Shown: piece by piece, positions 1 to 7,400 of the stretch
Position numbering within the stretch: position 1 is the stretch's first letter
Layout: each line of letters begins with the position of its first letter
Assembly (NCBI GenBank): GCA_030706285.1
Contig: JAUZOU010000099.1
Location: 1 to 9,114 of the forward strand
Length of the DNA: 9,114 nt
Source of the DNA: Bacteroidota bacterium
Lineage (GTDB): Bacteria; Bacteroidota; Bacteroidia; Bacteroidales; UBA1402
Reading direction: 5' to 3'
Notes under the pieces: model-generated
Told to the model about the DNA's origin: nothing
The model's database searches: none
The model's input: only the letters and a program-made list of their open reading frames with translations
Program-made: the position numbers and the translations under genes

Positions 1-1383
1 GATTTGTCCAGTAACAGGGGCTACGACTATATGCGCAGCTATTTCAACCTGCAGGAATGTGGCACCGATGAACTGGCCTGTACCTGGCTGGAGGGAGATA
101 AGGTGGGTGATTTGACTTACTTGTCATGGGATGCCAATGATACTTGGGTCTCCGATATGTATTACCGGATTTACTATACGATTTCACTGTGTAATGAATT
201 TCTGCGGAATGCGACTGATGCCAAAATAGCCAAATTTACCGCTTCCGAACAGGAAGATATCCGCCATTACCGGGCAGAAGCCCGTTTTATCAGGGCGTTG
301 GCCTATTATCACGCGCTGGATTTCTTCCGTAATATCCCGTTTGTAACGGATGCTGATCCGGTAGGTGCGTTTACACCGCCCTGCTATAAAAGTAATCAGG
401 TGTTCCATTACATCGAATCCGAACTGAAGAGCATCGATACGGACCTGTTGGATAAGAATGCCTGTGAATACGGAAGGGCTTCCAAGGCAGCTGACTGGAC
501 GTTGCTGGCCAGATTGTACCTGAATGCCGAAGTGTATACCGACACAGCCCATTATACGGATTGCATCACTTATTGCAATAAGGTTATCGGAGGCGGGTAT
601 TCACTGGAAAGCGATTATACCAAGCTCTTCAATGCCGAAAACAACAAACGGACGAATGAAATTATCTTCTCGTTGCCGGTGGATGCCACACATACGGTTT
701 CATGGGGTTCCACAACGTATATCATCTGCGGGGAGGTCAGCAATACCTCCGATTACCAAAAACCGGAAGATTATGGTGTAACAAGCGGTTGGGGCATGTT
801 CCGGGTTCGTGGAGAAGTTCCGGCTTTGTTCGGTACGGACGATAAACGCGCCATGTTTTTTACCCAGGGACAAACCCAATGGCTTGACAAGATAGATGAT
901 CAAAGTAATGGCTATTTCGTTGAAAAATGGACCAACCTGAATGATGACGGCACAACGGCGTCGAATACGGTGGATGGGGGAGCCAATACCGATTTCCCGA
1001 TGTTCAGACTGGCTGATGTTTACCTGATGCTGGCCGAAAGCAAACTGCGGGGTGGAACAGGGTGTACCCTCTCCGAAGCTCTTGGCTATGTTAACCAGCT
1101 GCGTGAACGGGCATACGGAGATGCTTATGAAACCAGCGGTAAAATCGCCGAGAATCAGATGGATCTGAATTTTATCCTCGATGAGCGTGCCCGCGAATTG
1201 TATTGGGAATGTACCCGCCGCACCGACCTGATCCGGTATAACCGGTTTACCACGGCTGATTATCTCTGGCAGTGGAAGGGCGGACAAAAGACCGGCAAGG
1301 CTGTCGATAGCAAATACAATCATTACCCGATACCGGCGACGGATCTGGCTGCCAACCCGAATCTGAAGAATGACGGCTATTAA
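1..1383 (+). CDS. SusD/RagB-family outer-membrane glycan-binding lipoprotein (5' partial)
   Basis: Surface lipoprotein of the SusC/SusD nutrient-import complex, in which SusD acts as the lid that captures oligosaccharides for the TonB-dependent SusC porin. The reading frame is open from base 1, so the signal peptide and first helices lie upstream; 460 codons remain of a family usually around 500-600 residues. Family signatures seen: the TPR-like helix with RAEARFIRALAYYHALDFF (about codons 94-112), the segment FPMFRLADVYLMLAES (about codons 332-347), the ILDERARELYWE helix with RRTDLIRYNRF, and the C-terminal HYPIPATDLAANPNLKNDGY, typical of SusD ends. The TTG at base 4 is an internal Leu codon, not a real start. 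A SusE-like lipoprotein and a GH53 galactanase follow on the same strand, which suggests the substrate is beta-1,4-galactan or galactan side chains of pectin. That substrate is inferred from context, not from this protein. Confidence 0.96.
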   Translation, partial: DLSSNRGYDYMRSYFNLQECGTDELACTWLEGDKVGDLTYLSWDANDTWVSDMYYRIYYTISLCNEFLRNATDAKIAKFTASEQEDIRHYRAEARFIRALAYYHALDFFRNIPFVTDADPVGAFTPPCYKSNQVFHYIESELKSIDTDLLDKNACEYGRASKAADWTLLARLYLNAEVYTDTAHYTDCITYCNKVIGGGYSLESDYTKLFNAENNKRTNEIIFSLPVDATHTVSWGSTTYIICGEVSNTSDYQKPEDYGVTSGWGMFRVRGEVPALFGTDDKRAMFFTQGQTQWLDKIDDQSNGYFVEKWTNLNDDGTTASNTVDGGANTDFPMFRLADVYLMLAESKLRGGTGCTLSEALGYVNQLRERAYGDAYETSGKIAENQMDLNFILDERARELYWECTRRTDLIRYNRFTTADYLWQWKGGQKTGKAVDSKYNHYPIPATDLAANPNLKNDGY

Positions 1384-1415
1384 CCTTAACAGTGAAACTG
1401 AACAAATAGAACCTG

Positions 1416-1457
1416 CATCGGCCATAAAAAACCGATGGTCAGAACTATCTGAGTTTT
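1416..1457 (+). other. Two small inverted repeats in the susD-susE spacer
   Basis: The 105-base gap between the SusD-like and SusE-like genes holds CATCGG (1416-1421) facing CCGATG (1432-1437) across a 10-base A-rich loop. Directly after it TCAGA (1439-1443) faces TCTGA (1448-1452) across a 4-base loop, followed one base later by TTTT. Both stems are short (6 and 5 bp). They could act as a weak attenuator or an mRNA-stability element that sets the ratio of SusC/D to the downstream genes, but stems of this size also occur by chance. Confidence 0.25.
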
Positions 1458-1488
1458 GCATGATCGTAGACTATAAAAACACATATAT

Positions 1489-3198
1489 ATGAAAAAAATA
1501 CTAGGAATCTTATTAAGCGGTTTGCTGCTTGTCCTTTTGCCAGCCTGCAATAAAGACGGTGACCTGTTTTTCTTGTCCGGAATGAACAGCAATGAGCTGA
1601 TGGCCAATGCAACTGATGTGGTGCTGACCGTCGCCACAAGGGATTCAGTAGCCCTGTCGTTAGCCTGGACGAAGTCGACGCTGTCTGTCAGCAACCCGGA
1701 TGTTTCGGTCCCAGACAACATACTGAGTTATACGCTGCAGGCTTCTGCTTCAGCCGATTTTTCGACGACACTGGTGGAATCTTCCGAATCAAATCTCTCC
1801 AAAAGCTATCTTGGCTCAGAATTGAATACGGTGGCCACGTCACTTGGGTTGGCTGCCGGAACTGCCGTACCCGTTTATTTCCGGCTGAAAGGGTCGATCG
1901 GAAATAATATGCAACCGGTTTACAGTAATGTCGTTACTGTGAATGTAACCCCTTATCGCATTGATTTCACTACAGGGTACATCCTGAATGCCAGCCAGGA
2001 AGTGACGGGAACAACGTTGTATTCTGCCACAGAAAACGGAATATATACTGGCTTCATGGGGGCAACAGCCTGGTACAATTTCTATCTGAAGGAAGGTGAT
2101 GGTACCATTTGGGGGAATGACGGCGTCAGCGGCACGGCTTTCTTGCTGTCTTCTGAAAACGATGCGGCGAAGAGATGGAATTGCTGGTTCCCGGGCATAG
2201 GCGGTTGTTATTATACGACCGTCAATACGGTTACCAAACAATGGTCGGCGTTGCTGCTGCCTGCACTGACGGTCAGTGGCGACATACAGGGTGATATGAC
2301 GTTCGACCGACCGAATGTTCGCTGGACAAAGGTCTTCCAGGCAACTTCCAACTCAATCAGCATACAGCTGAGCGGAACGGGCAACCTCTATGATTACACC
2401 ACCGGAACCACCGATGCCAATGCCATCAGCAAGACATTCGGCTTTACCGGGACACCGGGAGCTTTGCAATTTGCAAGCCAGGCTCAGGCATTGACCCTGA
2501 CGCTGCCGTCGACCGGGACCTATACGCTGGTAGTTGACCTTAGCAATCCGAAAGCGCTGAAAGTGGAGGCCGTCCAGGGAACAGAAGAGCCGGATCAGGT
2601 CAATCAATTTGTTTATTTGGCAGGCATCGATGACGGTATCACGGGTGGCTCCTGGAACTTCGATAATACGTTGAAGCTGTATAATGAAGACAACCTGTCG
2701 TATGCCGGGGTCATCAATGCCAATTCCAAATGGGGCTACGGGGTGAATGTTGAAAAAGACAACTGGACCGATCTGTATAACCTGGGTTCAGGAGATGCCT
2801 ATTCAGGAACACTGGTGTATAAAGGCACAGCTAATCTGCCGGCTCCGACGCCCGGACTGTATCTGTTTGATGTGTCGCTCAAAGGGTTGACGTATAGCCT
2901 CACCAGTATAGGTAGTGTGATTTATGTCTCGGGATTGAACGATGTTTGGGATTTAACGACTACCTTGGCTGAGACTTCGACAGCAGGTGTTTATTCCGGA
3001 ACTGTTACCATCACTAAGGCGTCTCAGTGGGGATTCAAAATCTTGTTGGATACTTCGTGGAATTTGTTCTATGGCGGTTCAGGCGGAGCGCTTTCCTATA
3101 AGGGCAGCAATCTGACGGACGATGCCAGCCTGGCAGCCGGATCCTATACTCTGAATGTCAATCTGGTGAATAGGACCTATAGTTTTACGTCCTTATAA
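1489..3198 (+). CDS. SusE/SusF-like surface glycan-binding lipoprotein
   Basis: Probable surface glycan-binding protein that holds polysaccharide near the SusC/D importer; it has no recognisable catalytic domain. Residues 1-20 are a lipoprotein signal peptide with lipobox LPAC (lipidated Cys20). The following NKDGD is acidic, as in Bacteroidota surface-export signals. Residues about 25-156 resemble the N-terminal SusE domain, an Ig-like spacer. Residues about 157-365 are a beta-rich middle region that I cannot assign firmly. Two related C-terminal modules follow, about 372-472 (starting near QFVYLAGIDDG) and 475-569 (starting GSVIYVSGLND). Each has a W-G-[YF] strand, a central YSGTLVYKG/LSYKGS-type strand and an aromatic end (LTYSLTS, RTYSFTS), as in SusE/SusF starch-binding modules. 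The many Trp and Tyr residues suit sugar stacking. The ATG at 1489 is chosen because it gives the signal peptide directly. Position after susD and before GH53 supports the role; binding to galactan is inferred. Confidence 0.9.
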   Translation: MKKILGILLSGLLLVLLPACNKDGDLFFLSGMNSNELMANATDVVLTVATRDSVALSLAWTKSTLSVSNPDVSVPDNILSYTLQASASADFSTTLVESSESNLSKSYLGSELNTVATSLGLAAGTAVPVYFRLKGSIGNNMQPVYSNVVTVNVTPYRIDFTTGYILNASQEVTGTTLYSATENGIYTGFMGATAWYNFYLKEGDGTIWGNDGVSGTAFLLSSENDAAKRWNCWFPGIGGCYYTTVNTVTKQWSALLLPALTVSGDIQGDMTFDRPNVRWTKVFQATSNSISIQLSGTGNLYDYTTGTTDANAISKTFGFTGTPGALQFASQAQALTLTLPSTGTYTLVVDLSNPKALKVEAVQGTEEPDQVNQFVYLAGIDDGITGGSWNFDNTLKLYNEDNLSYAGVINANSKWGYGVNVEKDNWTDLYNLGSGDAYSGTLVYKGTANLPAPTPGLYLFDVSLKGLTYSLTSIGSVIYVSGLNDVWDLTTTLAETSTAGVYSGTVTITKASQWGFKILLDTSWNLFYGGSGGALSYKGSNLTDDASLAAGSYTLNVNLVNRTYSFTSL

Positions 3199-3274
3199 AG
3201 GATTGTTGTAAAAGAATCAAACGTCCGGCCTCTTAATTGACAGGCTGCAGCGTTCATACATTAAATGGACTATT

Positions 3275-4315
3275 GTGAAAGTTAAATGCTTATTGTTCGG
3301 ATTGATCTTGTGTACAAACCTGGTTGTGGCTTGTCAGGATGAAACCGATGCGAAAAAAACCGTGGATAAGCCGGTCTGGGATATGACCGGCTTTGCCCGG
3401 GGAGCCGATGTCAGCTGGCTGACAGAAATGGAAAAATCAGGAGTGGTTTTTTACGATGCCACCGGCGTCCGGACGGATTGTCTGGAATTGCTGCGGAATC
3501 TGGGTATGAATGCCATCCGTCTGCGGGTTTGGGTGAACCCGTCAGACGGATGGTGCAATGCCTCCGATGTGCTCGTTAAAGCCTGGCGGGCCAAACAGCT
3601 GGGGATGAGGATTATGATTGACTTTCATTACAGCGACAGCTGGGCGGATCCTTCTCAGCAAACCATGCCGGCTGTCTGGAGTAACTATTCGATGGATGCA
3701 TTGAAAGTGGCCGTGAGCACTCATACCAATGCGGTGCTGACCTTGTTAAAGTCGGCCGGTATTACCCCTGAATGGGTTCAGGTGGGAAATGAAACCGGAA
3801 ACGGCATGCTTTGGGATAAAGGAAAAGCGTCAGTCAACATGGCACAGTATGCAGCCCTGAACAACGCTGGTTATGAGGCGGTGAAAGCTGTTTTTCCAAA
3901 AGCCCTTGTCATCGTTCATCTGCAGGAGGGAAACAATAATTCCCTCTACCGGTGGCTGTTTGACGGGCTTAAAAATAATGGCGGTAAATGGGATGTGATA
4001 GGAATGTCACTTTACCCGACTGTCTCCAACTGGCAGCAACTGACTGCCGCCTGTGTCTCAAACATGAAGGACATGGTGAGCCGTTACGGATCGAAGGTCA
4101 TGATTTGCGAAGTGGGGATGCCCTGGGATGAAGCTGCCACAGCTAAAAAATGCTTGACCGAGCTCATGACTCAGTCAAAAGCATTGGCCGACAGCGCCTG
4201 CCTTGGCGTATTTTATTGGGAACCAGAGGCGTATGGAAACTGGAAAAGCTATTCTCTTGGAGCTTTCGATGCATCAGGCAAACCGACCGAAGCGCTGGAT
4301 GCTTTCAAAAAATGA
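3275..4315 (+). CDS. GH53 endo-beta-1,4-galactanase, lipoprotein
   Basis: Endo-acting arabinogalactan endo-beta-1,4-galactanase that cuts beta-1,4-galactan, such as pectin rhamnogalacturonan-I side chains, into galacto-oligosaccharides by a retaining mechanism. Length (346 aa) is normal for a single-domain GH53 TIM barrel. Signatures: GADVSWLTEMEKSG at the start of the barrel, NAIRLRVWVNP, MIDFHYSDSWADP, the acid/base Glu173 in WVQVGNETGNGMLW, and the nucleophile Glu279 in VMICEVGMPW; FYWEPEA closes the barrel. Residues 1-20 form a lipoprotein signal peptide with VVAC (lipidated Cys20), and the acidic QDETD that follows suggests export to the cell surface, where initial depolymerisation is expected. 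The start is a GTG: the only nearby ATG (3265) is out of frame and hits a stop after six codons, and an in-frame stop lies at 3209. It follows the SusE-like gene by 76 bases with no clear terminator and is probably co-transcribed. It is the best substrate clue in the window. Confidence 0.95.
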   Translation: MKVKCLLFGLILCTNLVVACQDETDAKKTVDKPVWDMTGFARGADVSWLTEMEKSGVVFYDATGVRTDCLELLRNLGMNAIRLRVWVNPSDGWCNASDVLVKAWRAKQLGMRIMIDFHYSDSWADPSQQTMPAVWSNYSMDALKVAVSTHTNAVLTLLKSAGITPEWVQVGNETGNGMLWDKGKASVNMAQYAALNNAGYEAVKAVFPKALVIVHLQEGNNNSLYRWLFDGLKNNGGKWDVIGMSLYPTVSNWQQLTAACVSNMKDMVSRYGSKVMICEVGMPWDEAATAKKCLTELMTQSKALADSACLGVFYWEPEAYGNWKSYSLGAFDASGKPTEALDAFKK

Positions 4316-4384
4316 TATTGTTGAACAGATCCAACTAGCTGTCTTTTAGCTCGGAACAGACAATAGAACCGGTAGTAGTCCGGA

Positions 4385-4401
4385 GTCAAATCCTTGTCAA
4401 A
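4385..4401 (+). repeat. GTCAAA direct repeat with 11-bp period, possible operator
   Basis: GTCAAA occurs at 4385-4390 and again at 4396-4401, separated by TCCTT, so the copies sit about one helical turn apart. A second TTCCTT follows at 4405-4410. The repeat ends six bases before the proposed -33 element. AraC-family proteins often bind direct half-sites on one face of the helix just upstream of the promoter, so this could be an operator for the downstream HTCS acting on its own gene. Only two short copies are seen, so chance is a real alternative. Confidence 0.3.
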
Positions 4402-4407
4402 GATTTC

Positions 4408-4439
4408 CTTGGAGAATCGTTTGGGAAAGGTTAACTTTG
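4408..4439 (+). promoter_or_regulatory. Bacteroidota-type promoter for the HTCS gene
   Basis: TAACTTTG at 4432-4439 matches the Bacteroides -7 consensus TAnnTTTG exactly. CTTG at 4408-4411 matches the -33 TTTG element at three of four bases, with a 20-bp spacer, within the usual range. Transcription would begin a few bases past 4440, leaving a short leader of roughly 20 bases before the ATG at 4464. The element argues against the TTG start at 4437, which lies inside the -7 box. It implies the regulator has its own promoter, separate from the PUL operon. Confidence 0.6.
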
Positions 4440-4463
4440 TCCTATACCCATTCGAATCGAATC

Positions 4464-7400
4464 ATGGATAAACGAGTCTATTGTCTGTTCCTGATCTTGC
4501 AATGGCCATTGCTCTTAGTCGGACAGCATGCCAATTACCAGTTGTTTGAGAATATCATGCCTGGGAATGGGGTTGCCGTAGCGACTTGTTTCATACAAGA
4601 CAAGCAGGGCCTTATCTGGGTGGGGACAGATAAAGGGTTGTTCAGCTATGACGGTTATTCTACTCAGCCACATTTCAAGTTTGACAAACCAAGCAACATA
4701 AGGGTCAATTGTGGGGTATTCGTTGGTTCGGACAGGCTATTTCTTGGAACAGACAATGGGATCCTTATATACAATCTCAAGTCAGACCACTACGAAAAAG
4801 CGCCGTTAAAATTTCCTGCCGATGTCCGGACCATGGCTTTGAACCATCATATTCTGTGGATCGGCACGTTAAACGGGCTGTATTGGTATGATTTTACGAC
4901 CGGCAGACTAAAGTATTTTAACCGGCGTCATTACAAAAACCTGCCGCATAAGACGATCTATTCCATTATCCGGTCACACGATGGCCGGATATTTATCGGA
5001 ACATATAACGGATTGTGTGTTTATTCGGCTCAAAAAGATGACTTTCAACGCATCGTCCTGCCATTAAATCAGCACCGGAACAATCAGTTTATCAATTCAT
5101 TACTGGAAGATCAAGTTAGACACTGCATCTGGATCGGTACCGAAGGGAATTTGTTGAAGTACAATCTTTCTGACGGAATCACCCAGCCGTTTTCCGTTTT
5201 CCGGGACAATTCGATCAAATCACTGGCATTGGATGGAAGCGGCCGGCTGCTGATCGGTACGGACAACGGCTTATATGTCTATAAAGAGTCAGAGCAACCG
5301 CAACACCTCATTCACGACTCCAGAAACCTGCAATCCCTGTCCAACAATATTGTCTGGGCTATTTTTACAGACCGTGAGCGAAACGTCTGGTTGGGAACCG
5401 ATGAGGGTATTTCACTATCCAGGTGCAACCCGACTTTGCAATATGTGCCCATTTCACAGATTACCGGAAGCGGTGAAGGTTGCCAGTTTTATTCCATTTT
5501 CAGAGATTCAAAGGGCTTCTTCTGGTTTGGAGGCACCAACGGCTTAATCAAAGCCCGTCAACTGACCCTGGCAGCTTGGTATAAAATGGGAAGCACCCGG
5601 TACCCATTGTCCCACAATCGCATCCGGAACATCTATCAGGATAGGGAAGGGGAGTTGTGGATAGCTACGGATGGCGGCATCAACCGTTATGATTACGGTA
5701 CCTCCCAGTTTGTTCACTACAACATTGTGGATCGTACAGGAACGTATAATGCCAACTGGGCTTATTTTCTGTTCGAAGATGCGAATGGACAGCTATGGAT
5801 CGCTACCTGTCTGGGCGGCATTTTTGTTGTGAATAAACATCGACTGATGCAGTCACAGGCCGATCATTATGTAGCCGACTATAATTTTTCGTCCTGGAAC
5901 GGGCTGACAGGCATGTTTATTAACCAGATAGTCCCCGACAAGCAGGGTCATGTCTGGGTGTTGCTCTACAATAACGGAATTGACCGGATCGATATTAGGA
6001 CCCGGAAGGTCCTGCCGGTCAACCTGCAACACTATACCGGAGGAAGAAAACCAAACTACCTCCTGTGTGATCAGGCCGGTATTATCTGGATAGGCTACCG
6101 CGGCGGAGTCGTCCGTATCAATCCTCAGAATCAACAGATTCGCTCTGTACGCTTTGATGCGTACAGCAATACGGAGATCCTTTCGATGGCAGAAGTCGAA
6201 GGTGGCATCTGGATTTCCACGACTGATGGTTTTTGTGTTATCGATAAACAAACGCAAAAGTTCCGTCACCTCAATTTATCCGAAAAGCGTTTTACCAGCT
6301 TGTTTTACGACAAAGTCAACCGCAAAATCTATCTCGGCGGATTGGACGGCTTGGGTATTACGTCGCCCGATGTCCGTTCAGCCAACCGGTTGAACCGTCC
6401 GATTATTGCTACGGCTATAATTGTCAACAACAGTCCCTTTGAAAGTAAGACGTCAAGCATCCGGTATGCCAATCAGCTAAAACTGAAATACGATCAGAAT
6501 AATGTGACGGTTGATTTTTCCGATTTGCCCTATTCCATGGAAGAAAAGAGCCAATTTGCCTACCGGCTCGAAGGACTCGATAACCGGTGGAATCAACTGG
6601 CGCCCAACACCAACCGCATTTCTTACAGCAACCTGGATTATGGTTCTTTCAGACTGATTGTCAGCAAACTGAATGAGGCGGGCAAACCTTCCGGCATTGT
6701 TTACACGCTTGGCATCCGGATTAGCCCGCCCTGGTACTATACCCCTCTGGCCAAAAGCATTTACATGCTGCTGATCTTGAGCCTGATTGTTTGGACCATC
6801 AATTTCTTCCGGGTAAAAAACCGGTTGAAAATCGAACACATCGAGAAAGAGAAAATATTGGAGCAATCCCGGATGAAAATCGATTTCTTCGCCCATTTGT
6901 CACGCGAGATGAAGATGCCGCTGAGTATGATCATTGCTCCGATCAGTAAGATTCTGCCTGATGTGCAAAACCAGGATGAAAAACGGCAGTTGATGCAAGT
7001 GCAACAGAATGCCATGAAACTGAATGCCCAGATTCACCAGATGCTTGACTTTAACCGCATGGACAGCGATGCCGATACGCTGTTGATCTTGTCGAAAGCT
7101 GATTTGGTGCCATTGTCCAGGCGGATCGTCTCTTTTTATGAACAAGCCGGAAAAGACAGGCACATTGTGTTCCATTTCAAGACCAACCGGGAAATTATGT
7201 ACATGGACATCGATGTGATCAAATGGGAGTCGATTCTTAACAATCTGCTGACGAATGCCATGAACTTTTTGCCGGCGGGTGGTGAGGTGACGTTTTCTTT
7301 GGCTGAGAATGAAGAGAACCAGGAACTGGAAGCCCGTGTTTCGGATACAGGGGTGGGTATTCCTGCCAAGGATATCCCTTATATTTTCCAGCGCTTTTTT

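Larger units (their letters stand above)
4316..4463 (+). other. Intergenic regulatory gap between GH53 and the HTCS gene
   Basis: This 148-base gap separates the PUL structural genes from the regulator. Besides the promoter and direct repeat listed separately, it holds only weak dyads: TATTGT (4316-4321) facing ACAATA (4360-4365), and two CCGG copies 7 bases apart near 4370-4384. None is a strong stem followed by a T-run, so I see no convincing intrinsic terminator for the GH53 transcript. Read-through into the regulator is possible. Confidence 0.5.

Noticed and set aside
700..1461. 253-codon minus-strand open frame opposite the SusD-like gene
   Set aside because: It is fully overlapped by a clear SusD coding frame and its translation shows no family signature; it is a shadow frame.
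3265..3285. Tiny ATG frame (six codons) overlapping the GH53 GTG start, as a possible leader peptide
   Set aside because: It is too short, with no clear ribosome binding site or pairing structure; chance is the simplest explanation.
4316..4384. Intrinsic terminator after the GH53 gene
   Set aside because: The dyads found (TATTGT/ACAATA and CCGG/CCGG) are short and not followed by a T-run.
4437..4463. TTG start nine codons upstream for the HTCS
   Set aside because: It lies inside the TAACTTTG promoter element, and the ATG at 4464 gives a cleaner signal peptide (MDKRVYCLFLILQWPLLL).
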